Source: Morchella semilibera
Taxonomy: Eukaryota; Ascomycota; Pezizomycetes; Pezizales; Morchellaceae
Length of the DNA stretch: 64,000 bases
Assembly (NCBI GenBank): GCA_009192285.1
Contig: WBVU01000016.1
Coordinates: 1,189,101 to 1,253,100 of the forward strand
Direction of reading: 5' to 3'
Below the pieces are notes generated by a model that had not been told where the DNA came from, searched no databases, and worked only from the letters and a program-made list of their open reading frames with translations. Below, piece by piece: positions 12,170 to 24,736 of this stretch (positions within the stretch are counted from its first letter, which is position 1; every line of letters begins with the position of its first letter). Both the position numbers and the translations under genes were made by a program.

Positions 12170-14068
12170 ATGGCCTCGAAAGTTTTACTGCTTTCAATAC
12201 CCGATGAAATCCTGGCAAACATTGTCAGATACATCCCCGACGAAGACATTCTCGAAGTCAGTCGTGTATGCAAGAGGCTCTACAATGTCATTTACTCACC
12301 ATTACAATGGAGACAAAGATGTTTGAATTTTCATCTATGGGAACCTACGCACAAGATCCAAGGAAAACTCAACAATCCTTTGCCGTTAGAAGTAGATTGG
12401 AAATCCTTGTTTATCTCCAGATGGAATGTGAACAGAGAAACATCTAAGATATTGAATAAAATCGCCTCTACGACTACACATCGCATTAAAGAGTTCCACA
12501 AAATTGGAAGCTTTGGTTACGACGCAGTAGAATATCTAATAGGACAAACAAAGGCTTCGGATGATCTAGAAGACGTACTTTCGCGAAGGTAAGTAGCTTG
12601 ATTGCCTAGAGTAGTTTCCAAATGAGAGGCTTATTACGTCTCTCATAGGTGGTATGCAACTTCGGTACTTCAGTTTCTACACAGGAGACGGGCTATCCAG
12701 ATTATACGGAAAATGTCTTCTGATGAAGATATTTCGATTGAGGAAGGATTAAGCATTTTCGATCTTTTCAATATCGAGGTGGACGAGAATATGCCTGAAG
12801 ATACTGCTCAAATTCTTGACGAGTTAGCCTCTCGGTTTAGATCCCAAACACCAAACATGGATACGATACCGATCAAGACGAAAGCACTAGCCCTGTGTCA
12901 ATTCATGAAGCAAGAAGGTTTTCATGGGGCCACTTCTGAGGATTACCGTAAACTCCAGAATTGCTACATCGGCGTTTCACTGCGTGCGACTCGAATGTAC
13001 ATTCCGTTGACATCGGCCGCCATCTATTGCAGCTTAGCGCAACGAATTGGGCTCTCAGCTTACCTGTGTGGGTTTCCATATCATGTTCTAGCGATAGTCA
13101 AGCAAGAAAGTGGTCAAAATCTCTTTGTTGACCCATTCTATGATGGGGGGCACGGCAGAATACGTGGCGTAAGTGAACTTGAAAGTGAATTGCAGGCTTT
13201 GGGGATTAGAGAAAAGCAAATCTATCTTTGTCCATCGCCTATACGGGAGATGGTCCTTCGCACTTCCCGGAATCTTCTAGAGTCTTTGCGACATGGAATT
13301 AACTCTGACCTACCCGCTGGCGGACATCGACATTCTACGCCTGTGTCTCGCGCTTCGGCCGTCTACGCCGCATTGATGACATCGGTGCTGCTAGGACGGC
13401 AATATGTAGTTGATGGCCTTCTTGAGCATTTGATTGCATTTTTATCCGAAGAAATGTGTATGGACGTTCAGTTCTTCGAAGAGGATGTCCTTCGTGTGGC
13501 AGGGACTAGTCAAGAGTCCAGAGAACTAATACAACGCAAATGTGATGAACTTCGAGAGTTCGATAGACACTTGGAGCCCCCAAGGCGGAGGTCGAAAGAA
13601 AAGAAGGCTATCAAGGTTAACCACCTACCCTCACTACGATATTAATTTATTTATAATTGGGTTTTTATAGTATACTGTGGGAACAGTGTTTACCCATAAA
13701 ATGTACGGTTATCAGGGCATTGTGTTTGGCTGGACGCCATCCTGCGATCCTGAATCTGGGGAGTTGTGGATCAAACAAATGGGGGTAGATGATCTATCAG
13801 GTGGAAGATACCAGCCATTTTACCATTCATTGTCCGTTACAATATCTCTTACATCCAAAAAGGTCTTCGGGCTGACATCGAATAATAACTTAATAGAGCC
13901 GACGACGAATCAGAGCGCTACGTAGCAGAGGAAAATATTGTGCCAATTCGACCTAAAGCTGACACAATCCAAGGTCTGTGCGAAGTTGCAGGGAAACGCT
14001 TCAAAAGATATTCTGAGGAAGACGGAATGTTCATTCCAATCGACACAAGGGCATATCCTGAGGGTTGA
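12170..14068 (+). CDS. F-box protein with SirB1-like and YccV/HspQ-like domains (FBXO21-like)
   Basis: Exons 12170-12588, 12649-13615, 13671-13831 and 13897-14068 encode 572 aa. Seen: an F-box at about residues 5-50 (LSIPDEILANIVRYIPDEDI, VSRVCKRLYNV, PLQWRQRC). A SirB1/transglutaminase-like core2 domain follows at about 190-400 (KALALCQFMKQEGFHG, NCYIGVSLRATRMYIPLTSA, GLSAYLCGFPYHVLA, LFVDPFYDGG). The C-terminal YccV/HspQ-like domain starts about residue 460 (VFTHKMYGYQGIVFGW, SERYVAEENI). This order is that of human FBXO21, an SCF substrate receptor. The introns are 60, 55 and 65 bp. An in-frame ATG at 12092 exists, but the start at 12170 (MASKVLLLSIPDEIL) places the F-box at the N-terminus as in relatives. 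It is divergent from the LRR gene. Confidence 0.92.
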
Positions 14069-16316
14069 TATACTCTATGAGTAGTTGGGCACTACTAAAA
14101 CGGCCACTTACCCCCGAAGTATAGTTATTACGAGAACAGACTAGGTGAAGGACTTCTTGAATGTATCGATTAATTATACACATAATACCGTGAATACAGG
14201 AATAAATTTTGGTTGTAAGTCAGCTTCAGGTATTCACTATCGTTAACACTTTTGCGTTCTTGAAGACAAATCACTACTCGCCTGTTAGGCTGCAACCTAC
14301 CCCGCGGCCCTCACCTTACAGGGAGGGGCCTTTGGTTTGTATGATCCTAAGATTGAGACCATGAGAGTAGTCTGTTGGACACAGAGTCGACGATAAATCA
14401 AAAAGAGAAGCTAAAAAGGATTAGTAGCGGAGGTCAGGCCCGAGTGATAGTTCATGCAAGCACAGACACATAATCGAGACAATTCTACTCAACCTAAATC
14501 TTGCTAGGGCGCATTATCCCGGCCAAATCAGATTCGAAGAGTTGTTGTCTATCCCAAACAAGCACACTCCCCCATGGGATATCTCCCCGACTACCTCTTC
14601 CAGGTATTCTAGGACAAACAGACCTAGAGATCAGTACCTAGAGTGGAGAAGAACAGAGTGCTCTATCGCCATGCCAAGCGCCCCCGATCGATCGCGTTGA
14701 TTTACCTGCATGCAACTTTGCTTAGCTTCAATCATGTAGGTGCCCTAGCTTAATACGCGTAGCACCGGAATAGACGGCCGGCCGTAGAAAAACTACGTCG
14801 CTCCCTCCGCGACCGTTTCTGCATTCGCACACACTATCACCCAGGCCACAAGCCCTCTACCCTGTCTCTGCTTCGGTACTCGGGGAATTCCATAATTATG
14901 CCGTTGCTTGATCTCCCTACCCTACTTTAACTTAAACGTACCTTACCTACCGAGCGAATGGGTAAACCAGGGAAAAAAAAGGGGGGGGGTATGTAGGTAC
15001 ACTCTAGATTGACCATGAGCTAGATTTTATAGCTAGGCCTTCCCTGCTAGTCGGCGAAAGAACCGAATGAACTGTCTGCTGGGTGGCCCCCCACCCTGAC
15101 GTCTCTCGGATATTTAAGAAGAAAATAAATATTCGTACGCAATACGTACGAGGGGCTTCCCTGCGAGGAACACATCTAGGCTCCCCGGGAGTTGTTTTTC
15201 TTTTCTTCTTTTTTTTTTTTTTTTCCTGCGTGGATCTCGGTACTCTAGCTAGCTGGCCAAGCTTTTAGCTTGGCGGCGTTGATGATGGCTGCTAGGGGGT
15301 GATGTACTGTACTCTATCGGGGGCTCGGAAACTCGGGGCTCGGCCGCGATTCTTGGGTAAGGTACTGGGTTAGGTACGGGGGGATACGGCTAATGTGGGG
15401 TAGTGCAGGTTGTACCTACATGTAGGAACTCTACATACGGCGGGAGAAGGTGGCTTTGCATTGTATGCGAGTTTATCCTCCTCCATGGGGGTCAACGGGC
15501 TTTGGTACCCGTTTGGTCTGTAAGAGCATGTATAGAAAGTACCTACTAACTAGCTGCACATAGCCTTCACAGGAAGAACATGCAGTTGTCGATGGGACCG
15601 TCTGCACAACCAAATTCTTGTTCCAAAGAACCACGCAACGGATAAGCTCCAAATCTCCCAAAGTTCAAAGGACCTTTGTGAGGGCGTCCTTCAACCATGT
15701 GTCACATCAATTAGAGTCTGTAAGTATTTTAGTGAACTGGAAAGCTTTTTTGCGCGCCACACCGGACCCTTTTACTAAATCGACACCGACGCAACTGGAC
15801 TATAATTATCTTTTGGTGATAGACCCTCTAAGCAGGCTATATTCAAAGTACTAGACCATAGAAAGAAAGGTCAAAGGGTATCATTTCCACAGATAAACCG
15901 AAACAAAATAGTACTGGTATCTTCCAAAGATCCAACTAATAATACAGTCACACCAGGTTATTGGAAAACAAAATACGCAAGCACCATGCTGGGATGACGG
16001 ACAATCGACATGACAAGCGTGATAACATACATGTAGGTAGGTAGTTTAGATATATATAAGAAAGAGCTTTCGAAAACAAAAATTAGAAGTTAAACATAAA
16101 ACATGCAAGGTAGCGAACCAGACATTAAGAAGATATGACCCAGCCAGCTAGTTAGCAATAAGTACTATACCAAACGCCCTCCCAAGATATCAAAGCAAAA
16201 AGATAAAGGCAGAAAACAATAGCATTTAAAACCAAAAACTTTTTTTTTCCCTCGGAAACTTAAAGCTCATGCATTCTTCATCTATTCGTTAAATAGTGGT
16301 GGCATGAAGGTCAGCA
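14069..16316. other. intergenic region
   Basis: No supportable gene. Contents are a short copy of the CGGGGGTAAGT repeat (14105-14122, minus), a G tract near 14987, a T-rich tract at 15200-15223 and a TACATGTA site near 15418. It separates the convergent F-box and 16.3-kb genes. Confidence 0.55.
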
Positions 16317-17499
16317 TCATGATATGCTGACACCGGCCTCGGCAAGAATTTCTTCAATGTCGACATCGTTGAATCCAGAGAGCTTTCCGTTCTCCAGTTG
16401 GTTGAGGACTGGCTTTGTCTGCTGTGAAAGAACGGCAGCGAGGTATCCGTTGACTGTTGTCTCTTCAAACTTGCTCCACGGGTTCTCTTCCGCCAGTTTG
16501 TCGAAGTGCGCTTCCAATGAGGCTCCAGCGGGTGGAATTATCTAATGATGTATTAGTATTTCGTGATGAGTTACATTAAGGGGGTAAACATACGCCTTCG
16601 AGAATCTCCTTCCTGATCCCTTCAAACTCTACGCTAATTTCTCCGGAATCTCCCGCAAACATCTCATTGATAACAACTTCTTCGATGTCTTCTGTCGAGG
16701 CATCCATTTCCGTGAGTCCCCATGCAAAGCACTCATTTGCTGCATCCAAATCGCTCGCCCCATGACACCTATATGCCTCTAGTACAGCCTGCAACATAAA
16801 GTTTGCTGCATTCTCCATCCACAACCGGCTGACCTCCGCGAAATTCGCCGAGTTCCAGGTGCTAAGTATCATAAACTCCTTCAGCGCATCTTTCAGCGCA
16901 GCATGACCCCACATTGAACGGTCAGGCGCGGGGAGTGTGTAGTAACCCATTTGGTGCAGCATTTCTTCCTGATTCTCGTGCATTTTGTCTTCCGAAAACG
17001 GAGTTTTTGGTACATCAAATGATGCCTGGGCGGCCGAATTGATTCCGGTAAAGACGTGAGGAATACGGCGGCGAGAAAGCCATGCCTGCGTACGCGCTGC
17101 GCCTCGGGTTGCGTTAGGTGCGAATGTGGGGGAGGCTATATCAAGACGGCGCAGGAAAAGAGCTGTAAAACGGCATAATCGTAGACGCATGTTAATACTA
17201 TCGGGGAGTGTGTTATTCGGATGTGCACGGGTAAAGGTTTGGTAGAATGCTTCAAATCCCGTTAGTTCACGATAGCATAGAAGTTGTTACTAGCGAGAAG
17301 ATTACGAACAATTGACTAATTTCAGGCCCATTTCTGCAGACTTTGATGCGTCTGCCCATTCTCTCTTTCCCACCTTGCCCTCTTGACGTAGTTTGCGCTC
17401 AGAGAGTACCGACTCGATGCAAAACCAGCAAAGGTAGTCTAGGATCAACTCGTCTACGTGAAGTCTAGTATTGGCACTCATATCGACAGCAGTAGGCAT
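16317..17499 (-). CDS. conserved fungal protein of unknown function
   Basis: Exons 17499-17310, 17249-16594 and 16541-16317 encode 356 aa. Seen: an N-terminal VDELILDYLCWFCI segment; a central block with APDRSMWGHAALKDALKEFM, ENAANFMLQAVLEAYRCHGA and ECFAWGLTEMD; then IIPPAGASLEAHFDKLAEEN and VLNQLENGKLSGFND near the C-terminus. I recognise the MWGH...FMLQA..E.Y..GA...FAWG pattern from uncharacterised Pezizomycotina proteins but know no domain name or function. The second intron (16542-16593) has consensus GTATGT and CTAAT. The first (17250-17309) needs a GTTCGT donor to stay in frame, so that junction is less certain. The start is the first ATG; MSANTRLHV 18 bp downstream is an alternative. 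Confidence 0.75.
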
Positions 17500-20400
17500 T
17501 GTGTTCAAAAGTAAATTATAAGAGGCGTGTGGTGATATATATTTGTTGCGGGGAGCCAGCGATTGTGTGGGGGAAACTACGAGTAAGTTTGTGGGGTGAG
17601 AATAAAAAAGAGTGTGTGGTGTGTGGGTGGATGTGGTAAGTTTTGCCTATATTGTAAAGAGTGTATTATATAAGGAGTGAATGAGAGTGAGTGGGCGGGC
17701 AAATGAGTGAAGTGAATGAATGAGTGGACAACGATGAACGCCGAATTAAAAACGAGGGAAGATATGGGGGATAAGAAGGAGAATTTGAAGGAAGGTGGAG
17801 GTGATAGGGGATTAGATAGGGGGTTCAACTAATTGATGATAGGGGTGGTGAAGAGGAGGGAAAGACAGAGAGGAGAGACAGAGTGTGTGTGTGGGGGGGG
17901 GGGGTATCTAGAGCAGACGGTTGAGCAGTGGGGGTGGACACTGTGAGGAGGTTGAGGAAGAGAGGGGTGGAAGAGAGAAGGAATGCCGCAAAAAGAAAAG
18001 AAGCCACTTATGCGTGTGTCACCCTTAGTGTCCCAGTGTTTTTCTGTTCCCCCTCATGCACATAAATCGCTTAGAGAAAAAGCCGAAGACCCAGAACCAC
18101 CAATCCATTCAGGGGCACAGTTGAGTGCACAGATGCCCTTGCTGCGTTCCGCTGCCGGTACCTGCATCAAACAAATTTCCCCCTGCGCGAACCGTCACCG
18201 CCGTGGCGTGCAGAAGATCGAGTGACAGCTCGTGAGTGCATGTATGTATGTACATACATAGTACATATGTGCAAATCCTCAGACTCCTTCCCCTCCTGCA
18301 TGGACCGTCCGAGAGCCCTGCCCCTTTATTGCGTGATTGCCGCTGGGAGGTTACTCTGTAAGGTAGGGGTTACTATTCTTTGTATTCAAGTATGGAGTAC
18401 GTACTAACAAATTTTTCTATGCTACTATGTGAACCTTTAGAGTGCATTGTGGTTCGGTATCGAGTTTCCGAAATCCAGCGGTTCCTGGTGGCTGGATTTC
18501 TTTGGCTGCTTGCCGATAAACCAACCGCTACCGTCTCCACACTGGCGGGTGTAAGAGGATCTGTGTTGGGGCTAGGTTAGCTAGTACTCTACCAGATTGA
18601 TAAAGAGTTGATTAGAAGAAGTCTCCGAGAAAACAATTAAAGGGAGAAACACCAGTTACGTACATCATGTAGGTGTAGCTAACTGCCAGGTGTCAAACCA
18701 ACGTTGAAATGACAGTCTAGATTTTAAATCTCTGTACCGTAGATCATGATCACTCATGCCCACGCGGTGTCGAGAAGAGGTTTGTAGAAATCCCATCTCA
18801 GGTTCCATACTGCACACACCCTTCTCTTCACCATCTCCGCTCCTCTTTCCTCTTCCTTGCTAATTTGGACTTTGGCCATCTCCCGCCCACTCCCTTCTAA
18901 CTTATATTAGAACATCTCAGAACTTACGCAACGCACCACAATGCCGGGCCGGCGAATCCCACCGCTTAGGGCGCATGGCCTCTCTGGCCGTCTTTGTTTC
19001 ATGATGATAACCTTAACTACACAAGTATTGGTCTATTAATCCATCCTAATCATCGCCACCCTCCTCATTAACAGCGGCAGTTGCATTAGCATAAACGTGT
19101 GTACTGCTTCAGAAAAAATACTTATTCTCGAAGCACGAGTTGAAAATTAACCCAGCTCTTGATAACTAGGTCATCATGATCGATGCATGCAGGCGGCCTT
19201 TCAGCATCGGCCAAGATCCGAGGCAAGTCCGGAATCGGAAAGACTCCTAAATACCATGCATGAGTGAGTACCTGCATGAGGGCACCTTCCAGTTACAGTT
19301 ACAGTAAAAAGAGAACCTTCAACATCTTTTTCACCGCGAGACGGGAAGAAAAGCCATTGAAATTCAACGGGTATCGTCGGGACTCGAGACAAACCCTCGA
19401 TATGTGACACTACCATACCTGTACGTCATGCCCAAAGGGAGTTTTGGATGTCTCGGCCACAGGGTGTCTCGGTCTATTTCTGATGTTGGGCGTTTCAAAA
19501 ACGGCCGTCCGAGAACATTCGGAGAATATGGTAAGGGTGCACTTATGGGGGTTGAGGACACAGACGTTTTTTGTTGCCGCCCCCCTCCCAGCCAAACAAC
19601 ATCGACGGTCCGCCTAGAACCCAGAAAGTTGCAACAACAACTTGGGAAGTTGGCTACCTACCTTACTCTGCCGCCGTCTTATCCGCGTCTAATTATCTCG
19701 CTACCCGAGTATATTGGAAGGCCTGCGATCATCGATGAATTTTCTGAGTTCTCTACACTACTGAGTCAAAAAACCTACATTTTAGTCAATTGAGTCGTGT
19801 TTTACACGCTCGTAACACCACTGAGTACTCGTGTCTCTACTCTGCCATTGCACAGCCCCGCTAGCAAAAACATCAAGAAAGACACAGTCAATGCAATTCA
19901 ACTCAGCTTGGTGAAAATAGGACTACCTATGAATGTTCCACCCTCGGTGTCTCGGGAGAGTTGATATTCTTTGGATCCGGAGTCCGAGAGGATTCATGTC
20001 CTACGCTCCGTAATAAACTAGACTCCGGGCAAAGAACATGCCCTTGAATCAATTGTGAATACCTGCGTTAGCTATGTTTCTCCATCCCCTAATGCCCAAT
20101 TGGGGATGCTTTAACGATGCGAGATCTCCACCGGTTAAAGCTACCATAGCTTCCGCTCGCCCTGAGGTACCTATTTCTGGCTACGTACGAATGAATGGAG
20201 TCTGAGGGTAGCTTCAGTATTGTTTTGTACCCTTTGTTTCTAGGCCGCCGGCAGATGAAAGAAGGCCACGCACATCCCTAGGTCTGTGGTCGTGTGGGCT
20301 CCCGTGGTTTAGATCCTTGGGGAGGAATTAGTAGCCTAGCCTTTACAAGGGGGATCTCTGGTAACGTACTTTGAGACATGTTTCCCTAGGTGGATAAAGG

Positions 20401-21824
20401 CTAGACTTTTTTTTTTAAAAAAAAAAAAAAAAAATCTAACGAGTGATTAGCGGGCTGTATCTACACCAACAAACTGGGACTGTCTATCACCATGTATCTT
20501 TGAGCCCTGATACGGCGGACACATTTGACTTACTCTGTTGCCCGGATCTGGATATAACCTCCCTGGATTCTTGTCAACTCGCGTCCCCTACCGTCGATCC
20601 ATAATGAGATTTGGATATTATAGGTTCAAGTCTTCAGCAGCTACTTAAGATATTATTTATTAGTAAAAGATCTTCCCTAAAGCGGTTCAGATCAAAAAAT
20701 ACATGGACCGTGTTCGGTAAAGAGTCGCCCAAGAGTGAGCGGAGGCTCAACAAATGTATCATGGCGGCCGAGTGACCCATCTTGATCAAGTAACGTTACT
20801 CGCATCAGACTAGGGAGTAGAACTACGATAAACTGGAGAACACGTTAAGGGGCCGGGCGACGGTGGGAAGAGGATAAATGTATGTATGGCGCACTTAGCC
20901 TGGAATCTACACCTACATCCCGTTGTGTACTTTGATGAAGCATCTGTAGTTAGAGACAAGAACTTTCTAGGATACACGTGTACGTGCTAGGGCGAGTTGT
21001 TTGGTTGACTTAGTAGACTGTGCAAATGTCTGGTCAATTGTAAACTTAACGCTCATTTATTTTAGGTAAAACCTTGTATTTTTGAATCGGTCTAGAAACA
21101 TAAGATGTTTGTTAGCGCGAAATATATACTTTCAGGTCTTGGTCATCTGGAGATTAAAGAATTCCAAAGGCGATACAGATCAATCCGAGTTAACGTTCCT
21201 GGGTCAAAAAAAGGCTCTGGACAGGACTGGATCGATCTCTTCCATTCGTATATATAGGAAGCACAAATTCTAGAGCCAACATATCAGGCCATAGCTAAAT
21301 ATTGTTGGATGACGTAAACTTAAGGGGTATAACTATGAATGTATTGTACTTAAGTACATGTAGCGGGGGATATTGCTGTATGCAGGTTGGTGGTGTAGTA
21401 GTGGAGAAACGAGTGAAGTTCCATCTCTGCACTTTAAGTTCACAATAGGGGCTCCATCTTAGCAGATCTACCTATAGACTACTCCACCTGTAGTTACGCA
21501 GTTGGTATATATTATTTTTAACTCGCGTTACTTATCCTCACCACTTGTCACTCGACCCCTTACCCAAACGCCCATCACCAAACACAACCTAACAGGTCAA
21601 TGTCTTTGATCTGACATTCGAAATTTCCCGAGGATTGGGTGCCCTTACCTCATTACGCAATTTCTATGGCGCACAAGGAGCTTTCTCTCCCTTCTGGAAG
21701 CCTAACGCCTAATGCAGGCGCGCGGCTCTTTCTCTCACGTGACCGCCAAGAGATAAAATGTAACCCACTCACACCATGTCTCAGCCTGTTGAGTTTCTTT
21801 GCAACAACTACGGGGTAAAGAAAA
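17500..21824. other. long intergenic region
   Basis: About 4.3 kb without a supportable gene. It contains purine-rich stretches and a G tract near 17897, TACATGTA-type sites (near 21355), a T8A18 tract at about 20408-20433 and many short spurious ORFs on both strands. No repeats with clear ends were seen. Confidence 0.5.
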
Positions 21825-22532
21825 ATGGGACGGTCAGCAAAAAGAAAAGACGACAAAGGGGGCGAGAAGAAGAGGAAGAGAAGAAAGAAGGCTAGAACCG
21901 ACGGTATTACAATGTTCGATCTAGGTTGTGGTCTGGAACAAGTGGCTAATACGTGTGTGTGTGTGGTGGTTGTAGTCTCGAGTGACAGCGACAGCAGCAG
22001 CAGCAGTAGCGAAGATGAGGTGAAGGTTAAGAAGACCAGTGCGAAGGAGGATGTCGAGATGGATGTGAGTATTCTGGGAGCATTGACTGCGGTCCAATTG
22101 GCTAATTGTCTATAGGATGCTCTTGTTGCGCCATCAGTGCCGGTGCCTGCGATCTTAGAGGATGGGGAACCCGACAATGAGGACGCCGGCGCTGAACCTG
22201 CCGACACCGAAGAGCCAAACGAGAAGGTTCGCTGTCTTTTTTTTTCTTTTTCTCTTTCATATTCCTACTAGCTATAGATGCTAACATTACAAACCTAGAG
22301 CGGCCAAATCCCAATGGAATTGCGCGATTTCCACGATTCACAGGCCGAAGCGAAGTTCGAAGAGTACTACATGCGCTTTGTCACGGAAGAATTCGGCGAC
22401 GACCTCAACAATTTAAGAAACGCAAAGGACTTTGGCGACAAGAGTTTGCCTTTGCTTGTTAAGGCACTGAGGCAGGGTATCAACATCTTTTCGGCAGACG
22501 AGAAGAGGACAATTGTCAAGGGGTCGGCTTAA
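21825..22532 (+). CDS. RSA3: ribosome assembly protein 3 (Rsa3-like)
   Basis: Exons 21825-21903, 21976-22064, 22116-22226 and 22299-22532 encode 170 aa. Seen: a lysine/arginine-rich N-terminus (GEKKRKRRKKARTD), an acidic serine tract (SSDSDSSSSSSEDE), an acidic linker, and the C-terminal Rsa3 domain with FEEYYMRFVTEEFGDDLNNL, DFGDKSLPLLVKALRQG and FSADEKRTIV. The domain (YL....EFG.DL...R.A.DF...SLP.LI.AL.QG) is that of yeast Rsa3, a nucleolar 60S pre-ribosome assembly factor. The basic-plus-acidic N-terminus fits a nucleolar protein. All three introns are GT-AG with usable branch sites. It is convergent with the small gene at 22944. Confidence 0.9.
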
Positions 22533-22943
22533 ATAAGATCGTAGTGGTAGATTGGTTTTCTTCCCTTCTTTTTTCATAATTAGAATTACCATAACAGCAA
22601 CCACTACTGTCAAATTACTTTTTTTTTTCTTTCTTTTTTTTTTTTTTTTCGATAATCGCATATCCTAATACCACCTATACTACGGAGAAGCTAGATGAAC
22701 AAACACTAGTGAAGGGCACTTTAAGGGACAAGATTATATCGAAAGGCATATACCATGAAGCTAGAGTCTGCTGTAAAGCAAAAGTTTTACGGGAGTGCCT
22801 TTTGAATTCCAGCCAATATGTATCCCTAATCTCCGCAATACCTTTCCTCCAAGCCCGCCTTAAGAAACCAAACCCACAACACCTCTAAAAATAAGAAAAA
22901 ATCCTAGAAAAAACTATGACATGATAAAGTGATGATGCCGTTC
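22533..22943. other. convergent intergenic region
   Basis: A 411-bp interval between the stop codons of RSA3 and the BLOC-1-like gene. It contains poly-T stretches around 22619-22649, probably in 3' UTRs. No other feature. Confidence 0.5.
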
Positions 22944-23484
22944 TCACAGAGCCGCCGTCTCCCGGGGGTGTTCCTTGAGTCTCCCATTCTCGACAAAGTC
23001 TTTAGCATGAAAGATCTTGACGGGCTCATGCTCCTTCCACATCGGCGGAGGTTTCCCGTCTCCTAGAGCTCTCTCCTCGCGACGTAACGCTAGCTCTGTC
23101 CGCTCGACCTTCGACGTCATCTGTCTGATATTCTCGTTGACCCGTGATATCAAACCCTAGGAGCTAGGGTATCAGTAATCTTGACGGGGAAGGATTGGTA
23201 CGACAGTCTAATACATACCTCAAGCAGATCAATTTGTTGATACACGCTATTGAGCTCGGTAGCTATTGGTATAAGCTGTGCCGCTTCCGGCTCGATCACA
23301 TTTGATATTTGACTCTGGGCCTGAAACTCGCTCTCTTTGATAAGCTTTGATGCCCCGACACCGCAGTCTAAAGAAGGACAGTATCACAAACATCCTGGAG
23401 AATATCTTTTTGAGCTGACATTGAGACGTTACACTCATCTCGAAGACGTGTTATGTTAGACGACTGTAACAGGCGTCCAGGCAT
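22944..23484 (-). CDS. small coiled-coil protein, BLOC-1 subunit 4 / CNL1-like
   Basis: Exons 23484-23433, 23367-23219 and 23156-22944 encode 137 aa. Seen: MPGRLLQSSNITRLRDEY, then a helical segment (ASKLIKESEFQAQSQIS, AAQLIPIATELNSVYQQIDL) and a coiled coil (LEGLISRVNENIRQMTSKVE, RTELALRREE), ending in a polar tail. The order '...IDxLE..I..V..N...M...V...E..L' resembles Cappuccino/BLOC1S4 and yeast Cnl1, components of the endosomal BLOC-1 complex. The match rests on a short coiled coil, so another small endosomal or SNARE-associated subunit is possible. The three exons join in frame with consensus introns of 65 and 62 bp. The ATG is at 23484. Confidence 0.7.
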
Positions 23485-24736
23485 GTTGTCAGTTAATCAG
23501 TTCCTAGAATGTCTCAGGCAAGGCTACACAAAGGGAAAGAAGGAAAAAAATAAAAATAAAAAAGGATTAAAGCGGCTCTCCATACCAGGGGCGCAAATAG
23601 AGAAGAGCGAAGATATCCAGCTATCTCTACGGCAACCTCAGGGGGGAGGTCAAAATGACGCGGTGGGGGGTTCGACATCGTGAGTGATTTAAAAAAGTTA
23701 TGCGGGGCGGGTTAAATGAATCAGAAGCGATGGAGTAATGTTTAGACAAATGAATATATTTGAGTATCTAGTTATCTAGTTAGAGACATGTGAGCGTGTA
23801 TTTTGCGAGTGGGAAGAGAGGTGGAAGGCTGCTATTGGGGCTATTGGGAGGGAGCTTTCCAATCCTTGCGGTCCAGCCAGTGTTTTCGCTGGAGAGGAGA
23901 TGGTGAGATGCATGCAGACAGGTCAGTTGCATCTGGTGGGTTAGGGTTGCAATCACTTCTCTTCTCTTCTCGAGTTTCCGTTATGGGATTTCACAGGGAA
24001 TCACTCGTGGGTAAACAATCCTTGCCTGTAACAGTGGTCAACGGGTGATTTGCCACATGAAACCGTCGAGTGCAACAGTAACATTTAAGCCGCCTAGATT
24101 TGTATTTGATCCTTCTTACTACATGTACGTACCTACATACATACATGTACGTTTACGTCTGAGGCAAGTCTTTTATCTTAGTAGGTTGTACAAACTATCA
24201 TTCCAAATATGTACACCCCGCAGATCCGCAACGCATTTGGAACCGTTTATAAAACTTAAGCATAACATACCCCCGGAGTGAATCAATATCTGACGTCTTA
24301 TATCCATGCACTTTGTAGGAAAAATACTAGAGTAACTAAATGTACTCCTTACACACACATGATGCAAGGGGCAGTCGCTTTTTCCGTACTGTTACTCTTA
24401 CAAATACATGTAACCACCTTTCACGCGCAACCGCGCTACTCAAAGTTCCATGGAGTCGACTTGCAACCAGAAACAGAACGCATCCTCAAACAATAAAAAC
24501 AGAATCCAACTTTGTCAAGAGAATAGGAGAGAGAAAAGTTAGGGAAAATAAACAAAAGAAAAGCATTACAATAAACGGTCCTTGGTTCGTTTCCTAACAA
24601 CTAGAGTTTCCCATCCAGCCCAGCCAGTTCGTAGTAGCCCTTGTTACAACTACTAGATCTAGAGAATCATCTATCTTGTATCTTTATCACCTTGTAATGT
24701 GAGTGAAAATATGATTATATCACACCTACAATACTA
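23485..24736. other. intergenic region
   Basis: No supportable gene. It holds TACATGTA sites near 24122, 24143 and 24408 (ACATGTACGTACCTACATAC context). It separates the two minus-strand genes at 22.9 and 24.7 kb. Confidence 0.5.
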